Assembly: GCF_015220045.1 (NCBI RefSeq)
Contig: NZ_JADBGB010000001.1
Location: 186,001 to 250,000, forward strand
Length of the DNA stretch: 64,000 nt
Source: Marivivens aquimaris
Lineage (GTDB): Bacteria; Pseudomonadota; Alphaproteobacteria; Rhodobacterales; Rhodobacteraceae
Reading direction: 5' to 3'
The position numbers and the translations under genes are program-made. Numbering within the stretch: the stretch's first letter is position 1; each line of letters starts with the position of its first letter. Below the pieces are notes generated by a model. The model was not told the DNA's origin, did no database searches, and worked only from the letters and a program-made list of their open reading frames with translations. Below, piece after piece: positions 1-8,162 of this stretch.

Positions 1-58
1 ACATTCGGTTCATTTCACTCGCGAGCGAGTCATGATTCAACGTAATAACCGGTTTCAT
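1..58 (-). CDS. 5' end of an unidentified gene cut by the window edge
   Basis: A minus-strand reading frame starts with ATG at 58 and runs off the left edge. A good Shine-Dalgarno (TAGGAG) lies 6 nt upstream. Only 19 residues are visible, beginning MKPVITLNHDSLASEM, which I do not recognise. The gene begins about 20 bases beyond the IS end at 77. The sequence here does not continue the mannose-1-phosphate guanylyltransferase found on the other side of the IS. It is therefore a different gene brought next to the IS, or the original gene downstream of a deletion. Confidence 0.5.
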   Translation of the reverse strand, partial: MKPVITLNHDSLASEMNRM

Positions 59-76
59 AGCAAACTCCTAAAGCCA

Positions 77-101
77 TGACCTGCCCCTTTTCTCAGGGCC
101 A
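77..101 (+). repeat. Left terminal inverted repeat of the IS3-family element
   Basis: Starts TGACCTGCCCC and matches the inverted copy ending at 1375. It lies downstream of the transposase stop codon at 137. Confidence 0.8.
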
Positions 102-136
102 CTTGTGAGAAGAGCCTGTTCCCCTTTTGTGTGCCA

Positions 137-1006
137 TCATTCGGCTGCGTGAGCAATGGGCGCAGGCGCGGAGCCATCAGGTAGCTCAAGCGTCGGTGCC
201 CATTGCGTTTTGTCGAAGGGCCGCGCTGCGGCGAACTCCTCCGGCGTCTGATACTTCAAGCTGCTGTGCGGGCGTTCCGTATTGTAATCGGCCCTCCATT
301 CTTCGATAATCTCTCGGGCTTCACCGATGCTCGTGAACCAGTGCTGGTTCAGGCATTCCTCGCGGAACCGCCCGTTGAAGCTCTCGATGTAAGCATTCTG
401 CGTAGGTTTCCCCGGGTCGATGAAATACAGCTGCACGCCGTGATCATCGGCCCATCTGTCCATGGCCCGACCACGAAGTTCCGGGCCGTTATCAACGACC
501 AGGATATCGGGGTATCCTCGCTCCCGGGCAACCCGCTCCAGCATTTCCACAACCCGCTCACCAGGCAGAGAAAAGTCCACCTCGATCACCGGGCATTCGC
601 GGGTGCAATCGTCCTTGAGATTGGCGGTGCGGAACTTCCGGCCATTGGCCAACGCATCGCTGGTGAAGTCGAGCGACCAACGCTGGTTGGCAGCGATCGG
701 GCACCAACTGCCCTCACGCGCCTCGCGCGGGATCTTCTTGCGCTTCGTCCGGCGCAGCCATAGGCGCTCCTCCCGATAGAGGCGCTCGACGACCTTCACG
801 TTCACCTTGAAGTCCTCGCGGACAAGCTTGGCATGCAGCATGCGATAACCATACCTCCTGTGTTTGCCTGAAAGAGTGATCAGGCGTTCTCGAAGTCGCA
901 CATGGCGGTCTGGCCGTGCCCGATAGGCCAGGCTCGACCGCGAAATCCCGACCAGCCTGCACGCCCGCCGCTCCGTGAACTGATGATCCGCCATCAGCGT
1001 CTTCAC
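137..1006 (-). CDS. IS3-family transposase OrfB (DDE integrase domain)
   Basis: This is the catalytic half of the transposase. It has an HTH_21-like N-terminal segment followed by an rve integrase core. The DDE triad is visible as D in RWSLDFTSD, D in LVVDNGPEL and E in YIESFNGRF, with the usual 35-residue D-E spacing region. The frame is open upstream to an A6 run at 1037-1042, and a -1 slip there joins it in frame to orfA, so the working enzyme is probably the OrfAB fusion made by programmed frameshifting. Without the slip the first usable start would be the GTG at 1006. It acts on the element's own terminal repeats. Confidence 0.93.
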   Translation of the reverse strand: MKTLMADHQFTERRACRLVGISRSSLAYRARPDRHVRLRERLITLSGKHRRYGYRMLHAKLVREDFKVNVKVVERLYREERLWLRRTKRKKIPREAREGSWCPIAANQRWSLDFTSDALANGRKFRTANLKDDCTRECPVIEVDFSLPGERVVEMLERVARERGYPDILVVDNGPELRGRAMDRWADDHGVQLYFIDPGKPTQNAYIESFNGRFREECLNQHWFTSIGEAREIIEEWRADYNTERPHSSLKYQTPEEFAAARPFDKTQWAPTLELPDGSAPAPIAHAAE

Positions 1007-1029
1007 GGCATCCCGGCGGTGTGCAGGCG

Positions 1030-1296
1030 TCAGGAGTTTTTTGCCAGCAGCCCTTTCAGACCCGAATTGTCGAGCATGGCATCCGCCAGAAGCCGCTTGA
1101 GTTCAGCGTTCTCGGCTTCCAGATCTTTCAGGCGGCGCAGTTCGGAAACCTGCATGCCCCCATACCGGCTCTTCCACTTGTAGAGCGTCGCATCCGACAT
1201 GCCATGCTTGCGACACAGCTCCGCGACCTTCGCCCCGGCCGTATATTCCTGCAAAATCCGGACAATCTGTTCTTCCGTGAAACGTGATTTACGCAT
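1030..1296 (-). CDS. IS3-family transposase OrfA (helix-turn-helix protein)
   Basis: An 88-residue protein starting MRKSRFTEEQIVRILQ, the classical start of HTH_8/transposase_8 OrfA proteins. The helix-turn-helix is near residues 20-45 and a leucine-rich coiled coil follows (residues ~55-80). It provides DNA binding and is fused to OrfB when the ribosome slips at the A6 run (1037-1042) just before its stop codon. A Shine-Dalgarno (GAGGAG) precedes the ATG. Confidence 0.9.
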   Translation of the reverse strand: MRKSRFTEEQIVRILQEYTAGAKVAELCRKHGMSDATLYKWKSRYGGMQVSELRRLKDLEAENAELKRLLADAMLDNSGLKGLLAKNS

Positions 1297-1350
1297 TCTT
1301 TGTTCTCCTCGTTGCTTCGAACGTTACGAGAACAAACTCTCCTTTTGAAT

Positions 1351-1375
1351 GGCCCAGTTTCTTGGGGGCAGGTCA
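1351..1375 (-). repeat. Right terminal inverted repeat of the IS3-family element
   Basis: Read on the minus strand from 1375 it begins TGACCTGCCCCC, then diverges slightly before agreeing again (GGGCCA). It lies upstream of orfA and probably overlaps its promoter region. Confidence 0.8.
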
Positions 1376-1661
1376 CTGATCGCGGCAAGAACAGCAGGGG
1401 CCGTATTGCGCCTTCGGGCTCAATGAGGATAGCGCCCGGATCAATTCCGACTTCCTGCAGTTGCTCGGTCACGATGAAACGGAAGTCGCTGTTCGTAATG
1501 ACAACGGGCTTCGCGAACGCGTCGCTGGCCATCCGCAATGCAGACCCTTGGAAAAGCGTCTTGTCTCCGACCAAGGGGACGAACTGCTTCGGATAGGATT
1601 TGCGAGAGAGGGGCCAGAGGCGAGTCCCGGAGCCGCCGCACAGGATGACGGGAGTAATCAT
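1376..1661 (-). pseudogene. manC: Mannose-1-phosphate guanylyltransferase, 5' remnant (truncated and frameshifted)
   Basis: Translation from ATG 1661 gives MITPVILCGGSGTRLWPLSR and KQFVPLVGDKTLFQ, the nucleotide-binding start of ManC/CpsB/AlgA enzymes that make GDP-mannose for polysaccharides. About 80 codons remain before the IS end. The family motif EPEGRNTAPA is broken: the frame reads EPEGAIRP, while the +1 frame reads NTAPAVLAAISD, so one base has been lost near 1407-1410. The distal gene is not found on the other side of the IS. The gene is dead twice over, by frameshift and by truncation. The ATG at 1661 fits the family start; no strong ribosome-binding site is seen. Confidence 0.85.
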
Positions 1662-2025
1662 GGGATATCCAAACGTAACTAAAATATACTGATCGGATAG
1701 TCGGCAAGCATGTCGAATACAAGACAATCAACTTTCGGTGTGCCTAGAAATTCGCCAGTTGTGCTGTTTTGCGCGTTTTCTGCGCATGATTGCCACCAAG
1801 AGTTGCTGCATGTGCAGCATTGCAACGCGTGCGTGGGTTGTCGGTTATACGTCTGAAGCGCGGATTTTGTTGCATGACTCTTAAGGGAATCGTTCGCACG
1901 ACGGCGTGGCCATACCGTTTTGGATGGCTGCGCCGTGATGGCTACGCTTCCTACTTTCGTCGTAGGTCTTCCTCCTAGCATTCCCGTTTGACTGGTATAA
2001 CCTCTCGCTAACGGAGGAGTTTTTC
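1662..2025. other. Intergenic region between manC remnant and aldolase-like gene
   Basis: A 364-bp stretch with lower GC than its surroundings and no convincing gene. It should hold the divergent promoters of the manC remnant (-) and the aldolase-like gene (+). A dyad GCTGCA-TG-TGCAGC lies at about 1804-1817, inside a longer imperfect GTTGC...GCAAC repeat. A strong Shine-Dalgarno (GGAGGAG, about 2013-2019) belongs to the gene at 2026. Confidence 0.6.
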
Positions 2026-3003
2026 ATGCGTAAGAGTCTTGATCGGAAATTGGCTGCCATTCGTGCGGGGAAATATACCCCGACGGACTTTATCATTGCG
2101 GATGCCAAGGATGGCGACATGGCGTTTGGCTGTGCCACGCCAGGCAAGGGGCCGGACGGCAAGATGAAGCCGCTGCGCGCTTATCGTGACGACATGATGA
2201 AGGTGACGAAGTCCGGTCTGGTCGACATCATGCTGATGTCGCTCTCCTCGGCCGAAGTGATGCAGTCGGAGGGGCTGTTCCATAAATCGGACGTTACGCC
2301 TGCGGTGCGCCTCAATGATACGACAGACATCTGGCATGTGCGCGGGGGCTCGTACCCCAAGCATCAGATGAAGAACTTCCGCTCTGCGCGGTTGGATCGT
2401 GTGAAGCCCGTCGCGCCGCTCGGCCTTTATTCAGTGACGTTCTACAACGATCTGGAGCGCGATCATCAGACGCTCGAAGAGTTTGTGAAATTCCGCAATG
2501 AGGCGTCGGCCGAGGGCGTGAATTACTTCCTTGAAGTGTTCAATCCGCAAATTCCTGTCGAGACCAATGGCGATTTCGCGACCTACAACAACGACATGAT
2601 CGTGCGCTGCCTTGCCGGTGTGTCGCGTCATGAGCGTCCGGCGTTCCTCAAGGCGGTCTATAACGGTCCCGCCGCGACCGAAGAAATTGCGGGCTACGAT
2701 CCCGAGAACCTGATCTTCGGTATCCTTGGCGGTGGAGCGGGCACGACCCGCGATTGCCTCGAACTGATCCGTCAGGCCGAGAAATACGGCGCGCGCGTCG
2801 CGCTGTTCGGGCGCAAGATCTACTATTCCGAGGACTCCGTGCTGATGGTCAAAGCCATGCGCCGTGTGCTCGAAGAGGGCATCACCAGCGAAGAAGGCGT
2901 GAAGGCGTTCCACGGCGATCTGCAAACGGCAGGCATCTCGCCGATGCGTTCGCTGGAGGACGATCTCGTGATTTCGGAAAGCATCCTCAAGCCAAACGTG
3001 TGA
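2026..3003 (+). CDS. Class I aldolase-like TIM-barrel protein (DeoC/LacD/FbaB type), substrate unknown
   Basis: This 325-residue protein reads as a TIM barrel. Strand-like segments include DFIIADAKDGD, VDIMLMSLSS and NYFLEVFNP. FLKAVYNG (near residue 207) looks like the Schiff-base lysine strand. GILGGGAGTT and ALFGRKIYYSED resemble the phosphate-binding end of DhnA/LacD-type aldolases (compare AVGRNIFQ). The expected role is reversible cleavage of a phosphorylated ketose to DHAP or a related triose plus an aldehyde. A sugar kinase starts 3 nt after its stop codon, so the two are co-transcribed. The start is fixed by GGAGGAG 6 nt upstream. The family call is moderate; the substrate cannot be told from sequence. 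Confidence 0.6.
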   Translation: MRKSLDRKLAAIRAGKYTPTDFIIADAKDGDMAFGCATPGKGPDGKMKPLRAYRDDMMKVTKSGLVDIMLMSLSSAEVMQSEGLFHKSDVTPAVRLNDTTDIWHVRGGSYPKHQMKNFRSARLDRVKPVAPLGLYSVTFYNDLERDHQTLEEFVKFRNEASAEGVNYFLEVFNPQIPVETNGDFATYNNDMIVRCLAGVSRHERPAFLKAVYNGPAATEEIAGYDPENLIFGILGGGAGTTRDCLELIRQAEKYGARVALFGRKIYYSEDSVLMVKAMRRVLEEGITSEEGVKAFHGDLQTAGISPMRSLEDDLVISESILKPNV

Positions 3004-3006
3004 CCC

Positions 3007-4017
3007 ATGCGCAAAGGCTTTGTGACCGCCGGAACATGGTGCGTCGACCGCAATATCACGGTCGATAGCTGGCCCAAGGAAGACATGGCCGCAGTGGTGC
3101 GGAATGTCGAACTCGCGGGCGGCGGGTGCGGTTGTAATTTCGCGGTCGATATCCGCAAACTCGATCCCACGATGCCGGTTGCGACCCAAGGTCTGATCGG
3201 CGCGGGAGAGATGGGCGATTTCCTGATAGGTATTGCCGACGAGTATGGCATCGACAGAAAAGGGCTGCACCGGACGGCCGACGCGCAAACGCAAATGACC
3301 GACGCCTACGTTTCGACCCAGACGGGGCGGCGGACGCACATCCTGTTCTTCGCTGCGGCGGATCTGCTGACGCCGGACCATTTCGACTTCAGCGATTGCA
3401 GCGCGAAGGTCCTGCACCTCGGCCTGCCGGGCATCCATAAACGGATGGATGCGCCGTGGGGTGACGACGCCAACGGTTGGGTGGCTGTTCTGCGCAAGGC
3501 CAAGGCGGCGGGGCTCAAGACCAACTTCGAATTCGTCGCAAGCCCCGAGGAGAAAATCCGCGAGGTCGGTCTGCCGTGTCTGCAGTACCTCGACACGCTC
3601 GTCGTCAATGATTTCGAAATCGGAGCGCTCGCCAGGCGCCAGACCGTCGATGATGGCGTTACAGATGTGGCCGCGGTTTTCGAGGCTGCGCGCGATGTGC
3701 TGGCCAAAGGCGCGATGGACCTCGTCGCCGTCCATTTCACGAGTGGAGCCGTCCTCGTCACCCGCGACGGCACCGAGGTTTTCCAGCCTTCGGTCAAAGT
3801 CCGCGATGAAGACCGCAAAGGCGCGAACGGAGCGGGCGACGCGTTCGCCGCCGGTTTCCAGTATGGCATCCATGAAGGCTGGTCAGGGCAGGACGCCCTG
3901 AAGCTCGGCCACGCGACCGCTGCGGCGTGCCTGCGCTCGGTTGGCACCTACACAACGGTCGGTACGGTGGCTGAATGCCTCGATCTTGCGCAGCAGTGGG
4001 GGTGGCGGGAGGCATAG
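3007..4017 (+). CDS. PfkB-family (ribokinase-like) carbohydrate kinase
   Basis: A 336-residue kinase of the ribokinase/PfkB fold. The N-terminal glycine-rich region reads ELAGGGCGCNFAVDIRKLD and the catalytic anion-hole motif GANGAGDAFAAG, with the base Asp, is near residue 275. It transfers phosphate from ATP to a sugar or sugar phosphate. It follows the aldolase-like gene by 3 nt. A kinase-aldolase pair recalls the tagatose-6-phosphate kinase/tagatose-1,6-bisphosphate aldolase pair, so a ketose-phosphate kinase feeding the aldolase is an attractive inference. The reaction itself is unproven. The gene ends facing the DeoR gene, 147 bp away. Confidence 0.85.
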   Translation: MRKGFVTAGTWCVDRNITVDSWPKEDMAAVVRNVELAGGGCGCNFAVDIRKLDPTMPVATQGLIGAGEMGDFLIGIADEYGIDRKGLHRTADAQTQMTDAYVSTQTGRRTHILFFAAADLLTPDHFDFSDCSAKVLHLGLPGIHKRMDAPWGDDANGWVAVLRKAKAAGLKTNFEFVASPEEKIREVGLPCLQYLDTLVVNDFEIGALARRQTVDDGVTDVAAVFEAARDVLAKGAMDLVAVHFTSGAVLVTRDGTEVFQPSVKVRDEDRKGANGAGDAFAAGFQYGIHEGWSGQDALKLGHATAAACLRSVGTYTTVGTVAECLDLAQQWGWREA

Positions 4018-4164
4018 CGCGGTCCGCCATTGCCTCGCCCCTCTGCGGATGGTGTTACCGTTGAGATGCACAGGCCGGATAAGCTGATGACTTAACCTCG
4101 TGAGAGGCAACGCACTCACAACTCTCAAATTCCCCATCACGATGAGCGTTTTTGATCGGATGTG

Positions 4165-4911
4165 TTAGGCGACAATAATTTGCGTATCTCCGGTGGGCGC
4201 CTGATCGGACAGCGGAGCATCGGTAATCAGAGTATCGATCTCGTCCAAGCCGCAGAGTCGATGTAGCGCGCGGCCGTTTAGCTTACTGTGGCCCATCATC
4301 AGGACGCTCTTGTTGGCGGCCTTCAGCAAGCCGCGTTTCGCAGCAACGACCTGTTCGTCGGGGTGAAACACATCCGGCAGTGTCGCGGCGGCGGAGGACA
4401 GGATGCAGAGATCCAGCAAGAGCGTTTTGTAGGCATCTTCGGCAGATGGACCGAAGAGCCCCGCGAAGCGCCGGATCAGCGTTCCGCCGACGACCACGAG
4501 GTTGATCTGTGGGATCTGCGCGACGGCCTCAATGATGGGCAAAGAACCCGTCACCACCGTCACTCCGCTGCGCTGGGCGAGGTGCGGGACGACCGTCGCG
4601 ACCGTCGATCCATAGCCGAGGCCAACCGTCATCCCGTCCTTCACCAGCGCTGCCGCTGCCTTTGCCATGCGGGCCTTTTCAGGCAGCGATTGCATGGCGC
4701 GGAAGCGGTAATCGCTTTCGAAAGACGGATCGCCCGACACCGTGATACCGCCGCGTACCCGTGCCGCCCAACCCTCGGCTACGAGCGCGTCGAGGTCGCG
4801 GTGAACCGTCATGCGGCTCACTTTGTGGCGGCGCTCGATATCCGCCGACTGGACGGTGCCATGCGCCAGCAATTGTTCGAGGATATCGCGGCGGCGGTCG
4901 TCAGAGCTCAT
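4165..4911 (-). CDS. DeoR/GlpR-family transcriptional regulator
   Basis: A 248-residue repressor. The N-terminal DeoR winged HTH spans residues ~5-57 (IERRHKVSRMTVHRDLDALV), and the C-terminal sugar-phosphate sensing domain (residues ~75-230) contains GYGSTVATVVPHL and VVVGGTLIRRFAG. Family members sense a phosphorylated intermediate of the pathway they control. Its start overlaps the stop of the GlpD-like gene by 4 nt, making it the last gene of an operon FGGY kinase - GlpD-like - DeoR. The perfect dyad at 8163-8183 in front of that operon is its likely operator. Confidence 0.9.
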   Translation of the reverse strand: MSSDDRRRDILEQLLAHGTVQSADIERRHKVSRMTVHRDLDALVAEGWAARVRGGITVSGDPSFESDYRFRAMQSLPEKARMAKAAAALVKDGMTVGLGYGSTVATVVPHLAQRSGVTVVTGSLPIIEAVAQIPQINLVVVGGTLIRRFAGLFGPSAEDAYKTLLLDLCILSSAAATLPDVFHPDEQVVAAKRGLLKAANKSVLMMGHSKLNGRALHRLCGLDEIDTLITDAPLSDQAPTGDTQIIVA

Positions 4912-6623
4912 GCGAATTCCGGCTGGCCGTTGTCTGCGAACACGATGCGATGGTGGCGGCGATAGCGTTCGACCAGCGCGGCTTCTTCCTTAGCGATGCG
5001 CACCGTGTCCCAACCGCAGATGGTGGCGAGGGTTTGCACAAGTTCAGTCAATGCGCCGCGCGGCTGCGGGCCTTCGAGGAACAGGGCGCTGCGCCCGAAC
5101 AGAACGTCCTCGGCGGTAGCTGCGACCTCGTGATTGACGATGAACGCCAGCTCCTCGCGGGACACTTGCGGCAGGGTGGCGAGGAAGGTTTCCGGCCCGT
5201 CAAAGGTGGCGGCAATGTCTTTTGCGCGCGAGCCGTAGCAGGCGACCAGACGCGCAGCGCGGGCGTGGGTTGCGCCCATTGCGGCGACTTCGCTGATCAG
5301 TTCTTCGGTCGGGGCAGCTTTGCGCGACAGGCCGCGACCGCCGCCGATCGGCAGGTAATCGGTGTGGGTCTTGCGCGATTTGCCGAGCTTGCCAAGCACC
5401 GCGTCGGTCGCCTCTGCTGCGAAGGCGCGGAAAGTCGTCCACTTGCCGCCGACCAGCGCGATCACGGGGAACGGGCGGTCTGCGGTCGGCGCAACTTCGG
5501 GCATCGAGTGGTCGCGGCTGACCTTGCCGGGATCGGTCGCATCGCTGGCGGGTAGGGGGCGCACGCCGGCGTAGCTGAAGAAGATGTCGTCGCGGGTGGC
5601 CTTCACCTCGGGGAACACGGTGCGGAGCGCGCCGAGCAGGTAATCGGTTTCCTCGTCATCGCAAACTACGGAGTCAGGGTCGGTCACGGGAATGTCGGTG
5701 GAGCCGAGCAGAACGTGGCCCATGAAGTTCGAGATCAGGCAGAGTCGCCCTTCGGCAACCTCGAAGTAGACCATGCGGCCATGAAGGCGCTCGGCCAGCA
5801 CAGGCAGATCAAGCAGCAAGTGGCTGCCCTTGTTGCCGCCGATCATCTTTTTCGCGCCGCCAGCGGCATCGTTCACGCCGTCGATCCACGCGCCAGCGGC
5901 GTTCACCATGATATCGCAGCCGATGCGGAAGACCTCACCGCTGAGGGCGTCACGCAGAACCGCTTTGCCGTCTTCGACACCATCGAACGACAGGTGGTTC
6001 AGGGCCACGCTGCCGTCGCACGCATCCATGCCGTCCAGCGCCAGTTCGACAGTCAGGCGCTCGGGCGAGGTGATCCACGCATCATAATAGGACGCGGCGG
6101 CGACGATCTTCGGGTCGAGGTCGGGGATTTCGTGCAGGGCATCCCCGCGCGAGATCATCCGGTGGCGGGGCATGACGCGATCATTCGCGCCGTAGATATC
6201 GTAGACCGTCAGGCCCGCTTTGATCACAGCCGCGCCGCGCTGGGTGACTTTCGCGGGCATTTTGAAAAAGCGCTTGATCGCGGGAATGATGCCGGCGGTC
6301 CACGAATGGATCGGCAGGACCATCTCCAATGGGTGCACGTAGTGCGCCGCGTTGGAGAGAAGGCGGTTCCGTTCGTGGGCGCTTTCCTTCACGAGGCGGA
6401 ACTCGCCGTTCTCCAGATACTTAATGCCGCCGTGGATCATACGAGACGGGGCGCGGCTGGCGCCCGAGCAGAAGTCGCCGCGCTCGACCAGCAGGCTCGG
6501 AACGCCTTGTAGGGCGAGATCGCGGAAAGTACCCATGCCGTTGATGCCGCCGCCCACGATGAGGACGGGTGTGTGGGTCATGGTGCGGAGCTTCGCGAGC
6601 AAATCATCGCGTGTGCGGGTCAT
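4908..6623 (-). CDS. FAD-dependent glycerol-3-phosphate dehydrogenase-like enzyme (GlpD/EryB type)
   Basis: A 571-residue flavoprotein with the Rossmann FAD motif LIVGGGINGMGTFRDLAL near residue 20 and the GlpD signature SGASRAPSRMIHGGIKYLE. A DAO-type substrate domain and a GlpD C-terminal domain with GGKWTTFRAFAAEATD follow. GlpD oxidises glycerol-3-phosphate and passes electrons to quinone. Related enzymes such as EryB oxidise a polyol phosphate after an FGGY kinase step. Here an FGGY kinase gene ends 1 nt upstream and a DeoR gene overlaps downstream, so a polyol-phosphate substrate is as likely as glycerol-3-phosphate. The start at 6623 has AAAGGA upstream and leaves the FAD motif at the normal distance; a longer in-frame extension overlaps the kinase. 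Confidence 0.85.
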   Translation of the reverse strand: MTRTRDDLLAKLRTMTHTPVLIVGGGINGMGTFRDLALQGVPSLLVERGDFCSGASRAPSRMIHGGIKYLENGEFRLVKESAHERNRLLSNAAHYVHPLEMVLPIHSWTAGIIPAIKRFFKMPAKVTQRGAAVIKAGLTVYDIYGANDRVMPRHRMISRGDALHEIPDLDPKIVAAASYYDAWITSPERLTVELALDGMDACDGSVALNHLSFDGVEDGKAVLRDALSGEVFRIGCDIMVNAAGAWIDGVNDAAGGAKKMIGGNKGSHLLLDLPVLAERLHGRMVYFEVAEGRLCLISNFMGHVLLGSTDIPVTDPDSVVCDDEETDYLLGALRTVFPEVKATRDDIFFSYAGVRPLPASDATDPGKVSRDHSMPEVAPTADRPFPVIALVGGKWTTFRAFAAEATDAVLGKLGKSRKTHTDYLPIGGGRGLSRKAAPTEELISEVAAMGATHARAARLVACYGSRAKDIAATFDGPETFLATLPQVSREELAFIVNHEVAATAEDVLFGRSALFLEGPQPRGALTELVQTLATICGWDTVRIAKEEAALVERYRRHHRIVFADNGQPEFA

Positions 6624-6624
6624 T

Positions 6625-8112
6625 TCAAATCCTTTCGTGGAGCGCCGCAATGGTCCGTGCGGCCTCCTGATATCTGGCCCACTGCGCAGAAAGGCGCTGG
6701 GCGTCGGGTTCGTAAGTGAGGGTGGTGCTGGACGTGCGCGCTGCCGCGTCCGCCCAGTCGGAATAGGTGCCGATTGCAAGTCCCGCGCAGATCGCAGCGC
6801 CAAGCGCGCCGGTCTCCATCGTTTCAGGGACTTCGATCTTGCGGTTCATCGCGTCCGCGAAAATCTGGGCGAAGTACGGATTGCGGCTGCTCCCGCCAGT
6901 GAGGCGCAGGTGTTCGGTGGTGCGTTCGGGGTCGAGGATGTCAACGTGGTGCCGATGATTGAACGCGATGCCTTCGCCCACCGCGCGGAGCAGGTGCCCG
7001 CGATTGTGCCATCCGCGCATTCCGATGAACGATCCAGGCACGTCGTTGCGATGGGGCGAGCCGTAGAGGTAGGGCAGGTAGATCACCTCGGACGGGTCGA
7101 CAGCCACAGCGTCGAGTTCCGCTTGCAGCAGTCCGAACGGATCGTCAGTCGCCAGCGCGTCCTTGGCGGTCTGTCCAAGGAACCAGTCGAGCGTCGCGCT
7201 TGAGGCGGGCGAAATCGACATATTGTACCACTGACCTGGGTAAAGGCCGTTGCGGCAAAGCCAATCGGGGTGGGTTTCCGGTTTGTCGCGGAACTGTTCG
7301 TTGATCGAATAGGTGCCTGCGATGACCGCGAGCGTGCCCGAGCCCGTGACGCCCGCGCCAACCGCGCAAGCGATGACGTCATGAAGGCCGGTGGCGACCG
7401 GAATGCCTTCGTCGAGGCCGGTGAGTGCCGCGGCCTCGACCGTCACGTAGCCTGCGACTTCATTGGGCAGCAGTACCTCGGGCAGGGCGTGGCGCATCTC
7501 GGTCAGGTCGTAGAGCGCAAGCGCCTCGTCCGAATATTTCTGCGTTTTCACATCGACGAAGCTGACGCTGCTTTCGGTGAAATCCGTCGCGGCCTTTCCG
7601 GTCAACGCGAACCGCATCCAGTCTTTGCAAGACAGAATCGATCCGATCGCCGCATAACGCTCTGGCTCGTTACGTTTCCAGTAGGCGAGCAGCGAAGACG
7701 GCGCGGCGGGGAAGGGACGCTGCCCCGTCAACGAGAGCGCTTTGTCAGACGTGCCGTCGGCGTCCCATTCCTCGACAATCTTTTGCGCGCGGCTGTCGAG
7801 CGAGGTTGCCGCAAGGCCGAGCGGTTGGCCCTCACGGTCGATCAGGTAGACGCCGTCTCCGTGGCCCGACACCGACACAGCGGATGGCATGACGCGCTGT
7901 CCCTCGGCCTCGGCTGCGAGGGTCAGCGCCTCGCGGATGGCTTGGGCGACGGCGTGCCAATGGGCCTCCATATCGCGCTCGACGAAATGCGGGCGGTCCT
8001 TGATCTGCGGGACGCCGCATTTGCCGGTGGCCACGACCGATCCGTCCTCCCGAAAGATGACGGCTTTGGTGACTGTCAGCCCGCTATCGAGCCCCATCAG
8101 ATACGTGGTCAT
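6625..8112 (-). CDS. FGGY-family carbohydrate (polyol?) kinase
   Basis: A 495-residue FGGY kinase. The N-terminal ATPase-fold motif is MGLDSGLTVTKAVIF. The catalytic Asp is probably that of TGLHDVIACAVGAG (residues ~245), and the C-terminal domain carries LRLTGGSSRNPYFAQIFAD and ETGALGAAICAGLA. It phosphorylates an imported sugar or sugar alcohol. As first gene of the operon ahead of a GlpD/EryB-like dehydrogenase and a DeoR regulator, it matches the logic of erythritol or glycerol utilisation, but length and sequence do not let me name the substrate. GAGGAGG precedes the ATG. The promoter region carries a perfect inverted repeat (8163-8183). Confidence 0.88.
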   Translation of the reverse strand: MTTYLMGLDSGLTVTKAVIFREDGSVVATGKCGVPQIKDRPHFVERDMEAHWHAVAQAIREALTLAAEAEGQRVMPSAVSVSGHGDGVYLIDREGQPLGLAATSLDSRAQKIVEEWDADGTSDKALSLTGQRPFPAAPSSLLAYWKRNEPERYAAIGSILSCKDWMRFALTGKAATDFTESSVSFVDVKTQKYSDEALALYDLTEMRHALPEVLLPNEVAGYVTVEAAALTGLDEGIPVATGLHDVIACAVGAGVTGSGTLAVIAGTYSINEQFRDKPETHPDWLCRNGLYPGQWYNMSISPASSATLDWFLGQTAKDALATDDPFGLLQAELDAVAVDPSEVIYLPYLYGSPHRNDVPGSFIGMRGWHNRGHLLRAVGEGIAFNHRHHVDILDPERTTEHLRLTGGSSRNPYFAQIFADAMNRKIEVPETMETGALGAAICAGLAIGTYSDWADAAARTSSTTLTYEPDAQRLSAQWARYQEAARTIAALHERI

Positions 8113-8162
8113 GGCCTGTCCTCCTCAGCCTTTCGGGGTGGAAGATGGAGTATGTGACCAAA

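Larger units (their letters stand above)
77..1375 (-). mobile_element. IS3-family insertion sequence, 1299 bp, apparently complete
   Basis: Both ends begin TGACCTGCCCC reading inward (77 on +, 1375 on -) and remain similar for about 25-45 bases, as terminal inverted repeats should. Inside are overlapping orfA and orfB in two frames with an A6 slippery run between them, the IS3-family layout. The end sequence and orfB resemble the IS51/IS407 type, though the group is only a guess. The bases just outside the ends (GCCA on the left, CTGA on the right) do not match, so no 3-4 bp target duplication is visible. The right end lies inside a manC remnant. Both ORFs look intact, so the element may still be mobile. 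Confidence 0.9.

Noticed and set aside
203..763. A plus-strand open frame inside the IS element that could be a passenger gene
   Set aside because: It is the antisense of the transposase catalytic domain and has no ribosome-binding site.
2431..3873. A 480-codon open frame on the minus strand opposite the aldolase and PfkB genes
   Set aside because: It spans two well-supported genes in antisense, its sequence is Arg/His/Asp-rich without family motifs, and such frames are common in GC-rich DNA with strong third-position bias.
6625..8112. Naming the FGGY kinase eryA and the dehydrogenase eryB
   Set aside because: The kinase + GlpD-like + regulator order fits erythritol use, but the regulator is DeoR-type and no eryC/tetrose isomerase genes are present. 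Substrate left open.
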